Assembly: GCF_900199205.1 (NCBI RefSeq) | Contig: NZ_OBMJ01000001.1 | Location: 4,281,001-4,345,000, forward strand | Origin: Streptomyces sp. 1331.2 | GTDB lineage: Bacteria; Actinomycetota; Actinomycetes; Streptomycetales; Streptomycetaceae | Direction of reading: 5' to 3' | DNA length: 64,000 nucleotides | In this document: one piece after another, positions 17,037-25,272 of the stretch | How the letters are laid out: each line of letters opens with the position of its first letter | Position numbering within the stretch: the first letter of the stretch is position 1 | Made by a program: the position numbers and the translations under genes | The notes under the pieces: generated by a model | Seen by the model: the letters and a program-made list of their open reading frames with translations, nothing else | What the model was told of the DNA's origin: nothing | Databases searched by the model: none

Positions 17037-18773
17037 GTGAGCAACACCACGACCGAGACCGAGCAGCCGCCGGCGCCGGACGACAGCGCCGCCGAGCGGC
17101 TCAGCACCGCACCGGTCGAGTCCGACGGCCCGACCGGCATCGGGGCGTTCGGCTGGGCGCGCTGGATGTGGCGCCAGCTGACCTCCATGCGGGTCGCCCT
17201 GATCCTGCTCTTCCTGCTCTCGCTGGCCGCCATCCCCGGCTCGCTGATCCCGCAGTACCAGAACGGCCAGGGCCAGCTGAAGGTCGAGGCCTGGAAGGCG
17301 CAGCACACCACGGTCGCGCCGATCTACGAGAAGCTCCAGCTGTTCGACGTCTACAGCTCGATCTGGTTCTCCGCGATCTACATCCTGCTGTTCGTCTCGC
17401 TGGCCGGCTGCATCGTCCCGCGCACCTGGCAGTTCGTCGGCGTGCTGCGCGCCCAGCCGCCGGCCGCGCCGCGCAACCTGACCCGGATGCCGGTCCACGC
17501 GGCCTGGCGCACCGGGGCGGACCCCGCGGCGGTGAACGCCGCCGCGCACCGGCTGCTGCGCAAGCGCGGCTTCCGCGCCGACCTGTCCGGCGGCGCGGTG
17601 GCCGCCGAGAAGGGCTACCTGCGCGAGGTCGGCAACCTGCTCTTCCACCTGTCGCTGTTCGCCCTGCTCGGCGGGTTCGCCTGGGCCAGCCTGGCGTCGG
17701 GCACCGGCGGCAAACTGATGGTCGAGGGCGAGGGCTACTCGAACACCATCACCCAGCTCGACGACTTCAACGGCACCCGGTTCTACGGCAGCCAGGACCT
17801 CGACCCGTTCTACCTGAAGCTGGACGGCTTCACCTCGAAGTTCCAGACCAACGGCGACCAGATCGGCGCCGCCCGGCAGTTCACCGCGAACGTCGAGTAC
17901 TACGCGGGCAGCGACGCGTCGAAGCTGAAGAAGTCGACGATCGAGGTCAACCACCCGCTGGAGATCGGCGGCAGCAAGGTCTTCCTGATCGGCCACGGCT
18001 ACGCCCCGGTCGTCACCGTCCGCAACGGCAAGGGCGACGTCGTCTACCAGGGCGCCGTCCCCTTCCTGCCGCAGGACGGCAACCTGACCTCCACCGGCGT
18101 CGTGAAGGTCTCCGACTACGGTCTGGGCCCGGACGGCAACAAGACCCAGATGGGCTTCTCCGGCTTCTTCCTGCCGACCGCGCCGCTGAGCTTCGAGGGC
18201 ACCGGCCCGGTCTCGCTGTTCCCCGGCGACGCCGCCCCCGAGCTGGTGCTGAACGCCTTCTCGGGCGACCTCGGCACCGACTCCGGCCTGCCGCAGAACG
18301 TCTACCAGCTCAACACCCGCAAGCTCACCCAGCTGACCCAGGACGGCCAGCCGGCCAAGGCCCGGCTCAAGCCCGGTCAGGGCTGGAACCTCCCCGACGG
18401 CTACGGCTCCGTCACCTTCGAGGGCTACAAGCAGTGGGCCAGCTTCAACGTCTCGCACCGCCCCGGCAACGCGATCGCCCTGACCGGCGCCGTCCTGGCG
18501 ATCCTCGGCCTGATCGGCTCGCTGTTCATCCAGCGCCGCCGGATCTGGGTGCGGGCGGTCGCCCTGCCCGGCGGCGGCACCCAGGTGGAGCTGGCGGGCC
18601 TGGCCCGCAGCGAGTCGGCGAAGATCGCCGAGGAGCTGGCCGAACTCGCGGTGGACCTCCAGGACGACGCCCCCGCCTCCGCGGACGCCGCCGCGCCCGA
18701 CGCCGTACCCGACGACCCCGAGGCCGAGGCCTCGGACCCCGCAGTCCCTGCCGACCAGAACTCCAAGGAGTAG
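17037..18773 (+). CDS. resB: Cytochrome c biogenesis protein ResB (Ccs1)
   Basis: Component of the System II heme lyase that, with CcsA, moves heme across the membrane and attaches it to apocytochrome c. 578 residues. An acidic N-terminal stretch precedes membrane segments near residues 55-75 and 110-135 (FSAIYILLFVSLAGCIVPRTW), another pair near 200-225 flanks the LLFHLSLFALLGGFAW segment, followed by a large extracytoplasmic domain and a final helix near 480 (GAVLAILGLIGSLFIQRRR). The C-terminal tail is Ala/Asp/Pro rich and probably disordered. GTG start two bases after ccdA; ccsA begins three bases after the stop. Confidence 0.94.
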   Translation: MSNTTTETEQPPAPDDSAAERLSTAPVESDGPTGIGAFGWARWMWRQLTSMRVALILLFLLSLAAIPGSLIPQYQNGQGQLKVEAWKAQHTTVAPIYEKLQLFDVYSSIWFSAIYILLFVSLAGCIVPRTWQFVGVLRAQPPAAPRNLTRMPVHAAWRTGADPAAVNAAAHRLLRKRGFRADLSGGAVAAEKGYLREVGNLLFHLSLFALLGGFAWASLASGTGGKLMVEGEGYSNTITQLDDFNGTRFYGSQDLDPFYLKLDGFTSKFQTNGDQIGAARQFTANVEYYAGSDASKLKKSTIEVNHPLEIGGSKVFLIGHGYAPVVTVRNGKGDVVYQGAVPFLPQDGNLTSTGVVKVSDYGLGPDGNKTQMGFSGFFLPTAPLSFEGTGPVSLFPGDAAPELVLNAFSGDLGTDSGLPQNVYQLNTRKLTQLTQDGQPAKARLKPGQGWNLPDGYGSVTFEGYKQWASFNVSHRPGNAIALTGAVLAILGLIGSLFIQRRRIWVRAVALPGGGTQVELAGLARSESAKIAEELAELAVDLQDDAPASADAAAPDAVPDDPEAEASDPAVPADQNSKE

Positions 18774-18776
18774 ACG

Positions 18777-19907
18777 GTGCACCTCGCCTCGGCGGTCGAC
18801 CCACAGCTGGCCGACCTCTCCAACAAGCTGATCTATTCGGCGATGGCGGTCTACACGCTCGCCATGTTCGCCCACATGATCGAGTGGACCTTCGGAAGCA
18901 AGGGCGCCGTCGCCGTCCGCTCGAAGGAGCAGTCCGGCAGTCTGGCCGAGACCGTCGCCACGGCCGGGAAGAAGACCGGGAAGACGGTCACCGTCACCGT
19001 GGCGGGCGCCGGCGGCGGCACCACCACGCTCACCCGCACCGCGATCGCGGGCGAGGGCGCGACGGTGGTCACCAGCGGGCGCGGCGCCGAGGAGGAGGAC
19101 GGCCCGGGCGCGGCCGGCACCAGCGAGAAGGCCGACCTGGCCGGCCGGATCGCCGTGTCGCTCACCGTCCTGGCGGCGCTGCTGCACGGCGGCGGCATCG
19201 TCGCCCGCGGCCTGTCGGTGTCCCGCTGGCCGTGGGGCAACATGTACGAGTTCTCCTGCGCCTTCGCCTTCGCCATGACGGCGGCGTACCTGGTCCTGCT
19301 GGCCGCGCGGAAGAACGTCCGCTGGCTCGGCCTGCCGGTCGTCCTCGCGGTGCTGCTGACCCTCGGCATCGCCACCCAGGTGCTGTACACCGACTCCGAG
19401 CAGCTCGTCCCGGCACTGCACTCGTACTGGCTGGCGATCCACGTCTCCACCGCGATCTTCTGCGGCGGCTCCTTCTACGCGGCGTTCATCGCCACGCTGC
19501 TGTACCTGGGCAAGGACTCCTTCGACAAGCGGATGGCGGCCGGCCTGACCACCGGCCCGCTGGGCACCTCGGCCTCGATCTGGCGCCGGCTGCCCGCCAC
19601 GGCCACCTTCGACAAGCTGTCCTACCGGATCAACGCCCTGGTCTTCCCGCTCTGGACCTTCACCATCATCGCGGGCTCGATCTGGGCCGAGGCCGCCTGG
19701 GGCAAGTACTGGGAGTGGGACCCGAAGGAGACCTGGTCGTTCATCACCTGGGTCGCCTACGCCTGCTACCTGCACGCCCGCGCGACGGCCGGCTGGAAGG
19801 GCCGCAAGGCCGCCTACCTGGCGCTGGCGGCCTTCGCCTGCTGGCTCTTCAACTACTACGGCGTGAACATCTTCGTCACCGGCAAGCACTCGTACGCGGG
19901 GATCTGA
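18777..19907 (+). CDS. ccsA: Cytochrome c biogenesis protein CcsA/ResC
   Basis: Heme-handling membrane subunit partnering ResB. 376 residues with about eight membrane segments. The tryptophan-rich WWD signature is GKYWEWDPKETWSFITW near residues 303-320, with heme-ligand histidines expected in the flanking loops (LHGGGIVARGL, HSYWLAIHVS, FVTGKHSYAG). An unusual polar insert of roughly 80 residues (about 42-122) rich in Thr, Gly and Glu follows the first helix; it contains TVTVTVAGAGGGTTTL and is probably a cytoplasmic linker. GTG start. Last gene of the operon, followed by a terminator. Confidence 0.94.
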   Translation: MHLASAVDPQLADLSNKLIYSAMAVYTLAMFAHMIEWTFGSKGAVAVRSKEQSGSLAETVATAGKKTGKTVTVTVAGAGGGTTTLTRTAIAGEGATVVTSGRGAEEEDGPGAAGTSEKADLAGRIAVSLTVLAALLHGGGIVARGLSVSRWPWGNMYEFSCAFAFAMTAAYLVLLAARKNVRWLGLPVVLAVLLTLGIATQVLYTDSEQLVPALHSYWLAIHVSTAIFCGGSFYAAFIATLLYLGKDSFDKRMAAGLTTGPLGTSASIWRRLPATATFDKLSYRINALVFPLWTFTIIAGSIWAEAAWGKYWEWDPKETWSFITWVAYACYLHARATAGWKGRKAAYLALAAFACWLFNYYGVNIFVTGKHSYAGI

Positions 19908-19926
19908 CCGGGGCGCAAACACCCAC

Positions 19927-19959
19927 CGGCCCGGCTTTCCGCGAGAGGTAGCCGGGCCG
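19927..19959 (+). terminator. Terminator of the ccs operon
   Basis: Perfect 10-base arms CGGCCCGGCT and AGCCGGGCCG around a 13-base loop, 20 bases past the ccsA stop. Confidence 0.65.
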
Positions 19960-20029
19960 CGGTGCGACAGGGGTAGTTCGTGCCGGCCGTCCGTGCCGGT
20001 ACGGGGAGGAACGAGGAGGAAATCGCGCA

Positions 20030-20440
20030 ATGGAGTGCGACGAGGTCATGCTGACCGTCCGAATCACCGCCGCCGAGCGCATGCTGCTCCGCCGGCTCGC
20101 CCAGGGACACCGGAGCGACGTCTCCGAGGTGGTGGCCGACGCTCTGCTGGACATCATTCCCACGCTCAGCGCGCCGGGGGACGCCTACCGACTGCTGGGG
20201 GCGCTCGCGATGCCCGCGCCGTGCGCCCTGACGGTCTGGCTGCCGAACCCGTTGGCCGACCTGCTGGTGCCCGGCGCGGCCCGGATCGCGCAGATCACCG
20301 ACGTCCGGATCGAGTCGGCCAGCGCCGCCCTGGGGGCCGCGCTGCGGCTCTGGCTCGCCCAGGACCCGGTCAGGCTGGCGGCCAACCTCAGCGTGATGCA
20401 CGCCGGGCGGCGGCCCGCCTCGGCGCTGGTGGCCGCCTGA
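20030..20440 (+). CDS. Hypothetical protein, possibly a small DNA-binding protein
   Basis: 136 residues, ATG nine bases after AGGAGG (20015-20020). No signal peptide or membrane helix. The N-terminal segment (MLTVRITAAERMLLRRLAQG, then SDVSEVVADALLDIIP) has the strand and two-helix look of a ribbon-helix-helix domain, which I offer only as a structural guess. The rest is Leu/Ala rich (ALTVWLPNPLADLLVPGAA, AALGAALRLWLAQDP). It is convergent with the afsA homologue, 22 bases apart. Function not recognised. Confidence 0.65.
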   Translation: MECDEVMLTVRITAAERMLLRRLAQGHRSDVSEVVADALLDIIPTLSAPGDAYRLLGALAMPAPCALTVWLPNPLADLLVPGAARIAQITDVRIESASAALGAALRLWLAQDPVRLAANLSVMHAGRRPASALVAA

Positions 20441-20462
20441 CGGGGGCACCTGTCCGAACGCC

Positions 20463-21557
20463 TCAGCTCGCCAGCGGCAGCCGGCTGCCGGCGAGGCCCG
20501 GCGCGGCGGGGCGGCCGTCGAGGGCGTCCCGCCGCGCCGGTACCGCGGGGCCCTCGGCGGGCCCGTCCACCGGGCCGCCCAGCGGTTCGGTGAGCAGCCG
20601 GCACTCGGCCGCCGTCCGCCCGTCCTGGAGCAGCTGGACCCGGACGGGCAGCCGGCGGCCGTCCGCGGCCGGTTCGGGGACGGCCCGGACGAAGCAGGGG
20701 CGGTCCAGCTCTATGTAGTGGTCGAAGGCGGTGACCAGCTCGACCGGGACGACCGGCTCGGGGTGGCGCAGCCGCTGGGCGGCTTGCCTGGCGGCCTCCA
20801 GCACCAGCATCCCGGGCACGTGGTCCAGCGCGTGGTCGAACAGCACCGGGTGCGCGGCGTCGGCGCGCAGCACCCAGGTGTCCGGCCGCAGGGTCGGGCT
20901 GAGCACCACGTCCGCGGGCTGCGCCCGGCCGACGAGCTCGGGCGCGGTGGGGGCGGGCGGGAGCAGCGGGGTGACGGCGTGCCGGCCGGCCCCGCGCAGC
21001 CGGTCGTACGAGGCGGGGGAGAGCACCCGCAGCTGGCCCGAGCCGCGGCCGATCGGCCGGCCGTCCCGGGTGATGTCGGCGTGCACCCGCAGCGAGACCA
21101 GCCGGCCGTGCCGCATCCGGACGTCCTCGCAGCCGACGGCGAGCATCAGCGAGGCCGGTTCCGTGCCGACGGCCAGGCCGGGCAGGCCGGGGCCGGCGAG
21201 CGCGTAGGAGAGGTCCTCCATGACGAAGTGGTGGCCGCGCGGCACCCCGAACCCGGCGTGGCCGATCAGCAGCCCGGCCTGCCGGACGGTCTCGGCCATC
21301 AGCACCGGGTCGTGGTAGCGGTCGCCGGGAAGCCGGTAGAAGCCGTGCAGCCGGGGCCACTGGGCGCCGAGCAGGAAGTCGTACGGGCCGGTGGCCTGCC
21401 AGCCGGTGAGGAAGACCTCGGAGACCGAGGCGCGGTGCACCAGGTGCCGGGAGACGGTCCGGTCGTGGAAGTCGTAGCCGGTGCCGGTGCCGGTGCCCGG
21501 CCCGGGGCCGGGGTGGGCGTACGGGCCGTGCGGGTCCGGCTCTACGATCGATGGCAT
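20463..21557 (-). CDS. AfsA-family gamma-butyrolactone biosynthesis protein
   Basis: AfsA/ScbA enzymes join dihydroxyacetone phosphate to a beta-ketoacyl chain, the key step to A-factor-type signals. 364 residues, slightly longer than typical (about 300). After a Gly/Pro-rich N-terminus two AfsA hotdog repeats are seen: the first from about residue 40 (RHLVHRASVSEVFLTGW, HDPVLMAETVRQAGLL), the second from about 205 (DVVLSPTLRPDTWVLR, VLFDHALDHVPGMLVLEAAR). The C-terminal ~45 residues are Gly/Pro/Ala rich. The ATG at 21557 is preferred over longer frames. Two ARE-type operators lie in its upstream region and a receptor-type TetR gene is divergent, so it is probably repressed by a butyrolactone receptor. 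Confidence 0.9.
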   Translation of the reverse strand: MPSIVEPDPHGPYAHPGPGPGTGTGTGYDFHDRTVSRHLVHRASVSEVFLTGWQATGPYDFLLGAQWPRLHGFYRLPGDRYHDPVLMAETVRQAGLLIGHAGFGVPRGHHFVMEDLSYALAGPGLPGLAVGTEPASLMLAVGCEDVRMRHGRLVSLRVHADITRDGRPIGRGSGQLRVLSPASYDRLRGAGRHAVTPLLPPAPTAPELVGRAQPADVVLSPTLRPDTWVLRADAAHPVLFDHALDHVPGMLVLEAARQAAQRLRHPEPVVPVELVTAFDHYIELDRPCFVRAVPEPAADGRRLPVRVQLLQDGRTAAECRLLTEPLGGPVDGPAEGPAVPARRDALDGRPAAPGLAGSRLPLAS

Positions 21558-21614
21558 GACTGGCCCCCGCTCCCAGGGTGTCGGTCGAGCGGCCGCCATG
21601 GACGCCCGAGCAAA

Positions 21615-21638
21615 ACATACATACCACCCGGTTTCTGT
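21615..21638 (+). promoter_or_regulatory. ARE-like operator proximal to the afsA homologue
   Basis: ACATACATACCACCCGGTTT (21615-21634) matches every fixed base of the autoregulatory element core recognised by ArpA/BarA-type receptors (A-A-W-A-C, A-C-Y, C-G-G-T-T-T at the consensus positions). It ends in CTGT and lies 58-81 bases upstream of the afsA start. Confidence 0.7.
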
Positions 21639-21782
21639 CCTGCGACTGGGGTGCCCCGGCCGCACGGCCCGCGCGATCACGCTACCCCGTTGTGGGCTGC
21701 GGCGATGCCCCGCAGGGCAGCCGCAGACCTTGGGCGGGGGACCGTCCCCGCTGGACGGCGGGGACGAAACAGGCGCTAGATT

Positions 21783-21802
21783 AGATACCAACCATGCGGT
21801 TT
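21783..21802 (+). promoter_or_regulatory. ARE-like operator distal to the afsA homologue
   Basis: AGATACCAACCATGCGGTTT again matches all fixed positions of the 20-base ARE core. It sits about 117 bases before the plus-strand TetR gene and 226 bases before afsA, so it may control either or both. The whole 361-base gap 21558-21918 is regulatory; no other feature was seen in it. Confidence 0.7.
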
Positions 21803-21918
21803 CGGCCGGTGCCGTCCGCATGCGAGCGCCGCTCCTGGCCGGGGGCGCGCGCCGACAGCAGCCGGGCGGGGCGGGGATCACGCCCGGGTGGAATCCGGTT
21901 CGGTCCGGAGGGGGGCCA

Positions 21919-22545
21919 GTGGTCAAGCAGGAACGGGCTGGGCGGACCCGGCAGGCCGTGCTGCTCGCCGCGGCGGAGACCTTCGCACGGGTGGGCTTCG
22001 AAGCCGCCAGCCTGGTCGACATCAGCCGGCGGGCCGGGGTCAGCAAGGGCGCCCTCTACTTCCACTTCGTGTCCAAGCAGGCCCTCGCCGACGGCGTGCG
22101 CCGCGCCGCCGGACGGGAGATCGGCTCGGCCGCGCTGCGCGCCCTGCGCGCCGACGGCCCGGCCCTCCAGGGACTGATCGACCTCTCGCACGAGCTGGCC
22201 CGGATGCTGCGCGAGGACGTGGTGGTGCGGGCCGGCGTCCGGCTCGGCCGCAGGGGGCCGAGCCGGGAGGACACCCCGGGCGCCCCGCCCGGGCCCGACG
22301 CCACCTGGCGCAGCCTCACCGCCGTCGTCCAGCGGCTGCTGGACCGCGCGGCCGAGGCCGGCGAGCTGCACCCCGGGGTGGACCGGCGGGCCGCCGCCGA
22401 GCTGCTCACCTCGGTGGCGGCGGGGCAGGTGCTGCTGGCGGGCGAGGAGGGCGACCGGCCCCGGCCGGAGGCGGTGCGGCGAGTCTGGACGGCTGCGCTG
22501 CCGGCCCTGGTGGCCGCGGACCGCCGGGCCGGCTACCGGCTCTGA
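21919..22545 (+). CDS. TetR-family regulator of the gamma-butyrolactone receptor type
   Basis: 208 residues. The helix-turn-helix (SLVDISRRAGVSKGALYFHFVSKQALADGV, residues about 31-60, given here as its span) ends in the GALYFHF motif typical of the ArpA/ScbR family, as does VVRAGVRLGRRG near residue 102. A tryptophan at about position 130 may correspond to the ligand-pocket Trp of true receptors. The GTG start follows ggagggggg at ideal spacing. It is divergent from the afsA homologue, with two ARE-like sites between, and may be the local receptor or a pseudo-receptor. Confidence 0.87.
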   Translation: MVKQERAGRTRQAVLLAAAETFARVGFEAASLVDISRRAGVSKGALYFHFVSKQALADGVRRAAGREIGSAALRALRADGPALQGLIDLSHELARMLREDVVVRAGVRLGRRGPSREDTPGAPPGPDATWRSLTAVVQRLLDRAAEAGELHPGVDRRAAAELLTSVAAGQVLLAGEEGDRPRPEAVRRVWTAALPALVAADRRAGYRL

Positions 22546-22584
22546 ACGACCCCGCCGTACGTCGGAACGCCACGGGTGCGGGCC

Positions 22585-23202
22585 TCAGGAGGGGGTGCGC
22601 TCGGCCACGCTCAGCCGGGCGAGCGCGTGCGGCTGGACCAGGCCGGGCAGCAGCAGCGTCCACAGGTCGGCCATCCGCTGGATCAGGTCCTGCCGGTCGG
22701 CCAGCACTTGGGAGCTCAGCTGGATCCCGGTGACGGCCCCGGTGATCACCCCGGAGGCGGCGACCAGGTCGATGCCCGGGTGGAGGTCACCGGCGTCCCG
22801 GGCCTGCTCCAGCAGCGCCCGGACCAGGTCCATCCAGCCCTGGTAGGCCGCGATCTGCGGCTGGGTGAAGCTGCCGTGTTCGATCGTCAGCCGGATGCTG
22901 CCGCGCACCAGCGGATCGGACTGCAGCGCGCGGGCGAAGGCGTACCCGAGGTCGATCAGGTTCTGCACCGAGCTGTCCGAGGCCGGCTCCCAGCCGGCGA
23001 TCCAGGCGCCCTGCCCCTCGATGACGGCGAGCGCCAGCTCCTCCTTGGAGCGGAAGTGGAAGTACAGCGCGCCCTTGGTGACGCCGGCGCGGTCCAGGAT
23101 CTCGGACATCGTGGCGGCGGCGTAGCCGCGCTCGTCGAAGACCTCGGCCGCCGCGAGCAGCACCGTCTGGCGGGTCGCCAGCGCGCGGGCCTGCCTGGCC
23201 AT
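22585..23202 (-). CDS. Second gamma-butyrolactone receptor-like TetR regulator
   Basis: 205 residues starting MARQARALATRQTVLLAAAE, with GVTKGALYFHFRSKEELALAV, closely resembling the N-terminus of ArpA/ScbR receptors. A tryptophan at about residue 123 (YQGWMDLV) fits the conserved ligand-pocket position. The ATG at 23202 follows GGGAGG; the longer frame upstream would read through an ARE-like site. Convergent with the other TetR gene, 39 bases apart. The ARE-like site at 23275-23294 suggests autoregulation. Of the two regulators this one looks more like a canonical signal receptor. Confidence 0.88.
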   Translation of the reverse strand: MARQARALATRQTVLLAAAEVFDERGYAAATMSEILDRAGVTKGALYFHFRSKEELALAVIEGQGAWIAGWEPASDSSVQNLIDLGYAFARALQSDPLVRGSIRLTIEHGSFTQPQIAAYQGWMDLVRALLEQARDAGDLHPGIDLVAASGVITGAVTGIQLSSQVLADRQDLIQRMADLWTLLLPGLVQPHALARLSVAERTPS

Positions 23203-23274
23203 CGCAGCCTCCCTGGGAAGTTCTGGTACCTCGGCAGCGGCCGATCCTATGGGGGCCGACGGGGCGGCGGAGGC

Positions 23275-23294
23275 ATACCGTCCAGTAGGCATCC
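23275..23294 (-). promoter_or_regulatory. Degenerate ARE-like operator upstream of the second TetR gene
   Basis: On the minus strand GGATGCCTACTGGACGGTAT matches 11 of 14 fixed ARE positions, including AC-Y and CGGT at correct spacing. It lies 73-92 bases before the start codon at 23202. Confidence 0.45.
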
Positions 23295-23322
23295 TACCGA
23301 GCCGCCCGGGGCCGGGTACGCC

Positions 23323-23359
23323 CGACGGCCGGTCACCCGGGCGGGGTGACCGGCCGTCG
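23323..23359 (-). terminator. Terminator of the acyl-CoA carboxylase operon
   Basis: Perfect 16-base arms (23323-23338 and 23344-23359) with a 5-base loop, 29 bases past the stop of the epsilon subunit gene. Confidence 0.75.
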
Positions 23360-23388
23360 ACGGACGCCGCGGTGCGTCAGAGCGTGTC

Positions 23389-23598
23389 TCAGGCGGCCTG
23401 CTGCCAGCTGACCGGCGAGAAGTAGGCCGGGCGGCGCTCCAGGCGGTGCCAGGTGGCGATCGGCTCGACCGGGGCGGTGGCGGCGGCCTGCTGCGCGGCG
23501 GCGGCGCGCGCCATCAGGACGGCGGTCAGGGCGGCGAGTTCCTCGTCGCTGAGGCTGCCGCGGACGATGCGGACGAGGGGTTCGGCGGAAGCGGTCAT
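23389..23598 (-). CDS. Acyl-CoA carboxylase epsilon subunit
   Basis: 69-residue protein with the epsilon-subunit layout: PLVRIVRGSLSDEELAALTAVL at the start, an Ala-rich stretch, then IATWHRLERRPAYFSPVSWQQAA, where the conserved W-x-RPA part is visible. These small subunits bind the carboxyltransferase beta subunit and stimulate the complex in streptomycetes. It follows the beta subunit gene by 72 bases on the same strand and ends before a terminator, so the two form an operon. Confidence 0.88.
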   Translation of the reverse strand: MTASAEPLVRIVRGSLSDEELAALTAVLMARAAAAQQAAATAPVEPIATWHRLERRPAYFSPVSWQQAA

Positions 23599-23670
23599 GT
23601 CCTGGTTTCTCCCCCGGTGGCTGTGGTGTGAGGTGGTGGCCGGTGCGGCGTGCTGCGGTGGACCGCGCTG

Positions 23671-25272
23671 CTACATCGGCGGGTTGCCGTGCTTGCGGCT
23701 GGGCAGGTCGGCGTGCTTGGTGCGGAGCATGGCCAGGGCGGAAGCGATCACCTGGCGGGTCTCGGCCGGGTCGATGACGTCGTCCACGAGGCCGCGCTCG
23801 GCCGCGTAGTACGGGTGCATCAGCTCGTTCTTGTATTCCTTGATCTTCTGGGCGCGCATCGCGTCCGGGTCCTCGGCGGCGTTGATCTCGCGCCGGAAGA
23901 TGACGTTGGCGGCGCCCTCGGCACCCATCACGGCGATCTCGTTGGTCGGCCAGGCGTAGGACAGGTCGGCGCCGATGGAGCGGGAGTCCATCACGATGTA
24001 GGCGCCGCCGTAGGCCTTGCGCAGGATCAGCGAGATGCGCGGCACGGTGGCGTTGCAGTACGCGTACAGCAGCTTGGCGCCGTGGCGGATGATGCCGCCG
24101 TGCTCCTGGTCGACGCCGGGCAGGAAGCCGGGGACGTCCAGCAGGGTGAGCAGCGGGATGTTGAAGGCGTCGCACATCTGGACGAAGCGCGCGGCCTTCT
24201 CGCTGGCGTTGATGTCCAGCACGCCGGCCAGCGACTGCGGCTGGTTGGCGATGATGCCGGTGACGTGGCCGTCGACGCGGGCGAGCACGCAGAGCACGTT
24301 GGTGGCCCAGCGCTCGTGGACCTCCAGGTACTCGCCGTGGTCGACGATCTCCTCGATCACCTTGCGCATGTCGTACGGGCGGTTGCCGTCGGCGGGCACC
24401 AGGTCCAGCAGGCTGTCGTTGCGGCGCTCGACCGGGTCCTCGGTGACGACGGACGGCGGCATCTCGCGGTTGTTCTGCGGCAGCAGCGACAGGAGGTAGC
24501 GGACCTCCTCGATGCAGGACTGCTCGTCGTCGTAGATGAAGTGGGCGACACCGGAGACGCCGGCGTGCACGTCGGCGCCGCCGAGGCCGTTCTGGGTGAT
24601 CTTCTCGCCGGTCACGGCCTGGACCACGTCCGGGCCGGTGATGAACATCTGCGAGGTCTCGCGGACCATGAAGACGAAGTCGGTCAGCGCGGGGGAGTAC
24701 GCGGCGCCGCCGGCGCACGGGCCGAGCATCACCGAGATCTGCGGGATGACGCCGGAGGCCTTGGTGTTGCGCTGGAAGATGCCGCCGTAGCCGGCGAGGG
24801 CGGTGACGCCCTCCTGGATGCGGGCGCCGGCGCCGTCGTTCAGCGAGACCAGCGGCGCACCGGCCGCGATGGCCATGTCCATGATCTTGTGGATCTTCTG
24901 CGCGTGGGCCTCGCCCAGGGCGCCGCCGAAGATCCGGAAGTCGTGCGCGTAGGTGAAGACGGTGCGGCCGTGGACGGTGCCCCAGCCGACGACGACGCCG
25001 TCGGTGTGCGGCTTCTTGGCCTCCAGGCCGAAGCCCTGGGCGCGGTGCCGGCGCAGCGGCTCGACCTCGCGGAAGGAGCCCTCGTCCAGCAGCAGCTCGA
25101 TGCGCTCGCGGGCGGTCAGCTTGCCCTTGGCGTGCTGGGCCTCGGTCGCCTTGTCGCTGGGGCCGCGGAGGACCTGCTCGCGCAGCTCGTGCAGCTCGGC
25201 GACCCGCCCGCGGGCGTCGGCCGGGACCTCGGGGACCTCGCCGTCGACCGGCGCCTCATGCACAACCGTCAT
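23671..25272 (-). CDS. Acyl-CoA (propionyl-CoA) carboxylase beta subunit
   Basis: Carboxyltransferase making methylmalonyl-CoA or malonyl-CoA from carboxybiotin, supplying fatty acid and polyketide precursors. 533 residues, normal for AccB/PccB. The two crotonase-fold halves are visible: GAGARIQEGVTALAGYG and GPCAGGAAYSPALTDF in the first, VPGFLPGVDQEHGGIIRHGAK and KAYGGAYIVMDSRSIGAD in the second; the Asp in the latter region is the usual chain-length determinant position, favouring propionyl-CoA specificity. The ATG at 25272 is chosen over an upstream TTG because GGAG lies nine bases before it. The biotinylated alpha subunit is not in this window. Confidence 0.93.
   Translation of the reverse strand: MTVVHEAPVDGEVPEVPADARGRVAELHELREQVLRGPSDKATEAQHAKGKLTARERIELLLDEGSFREVEPLRRHRAQGFGLEAKKPHTDGVVVGWGTVHGRTVFTYAHDFRIFGGALGEAHAQKIHKIMDMAIAAGAPLVSLNDGAGARIQEGVTALAGYGGIFQRNTKASGVIPQISVMLGPCAGGAAYSPALTDFVFMVRETSQMFITGPDVVQAVTGEKITQNGLGGADVHAGVSGVAHFIYDDEQSCIEEVRYLLSLLPQNNREMPPSVVTEDPVERRNDSLLDLVPADGNRPYDMRKVIEEIVDHGEYLEVHERWATNVLCVLARVDGHVTGIIANQPQSLAGVLDINASEKAARFVQMCDAFNIPLLTLLDVPGFLPGVDQEHGGIIRHGAKLLYAYCNATVPRISLILRKAYGGAYIVMDSRSIGADLSYAWPTNEIAVMGAEGAANVIFRREINAAEDPDAMRAQKIKEYKNELMHPYYAAERGLVDDVIDPAETRQVIASALAMLRTKHADLPSRKHGNPPM

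Noticed and set aside
16905-20030. A 1041-codon minus-strand frame
   Set aside because: Antisense to resB and ccsA, with Arg/Gly/Val/Asp composition typical of a shadow frame and no recognisable domain.
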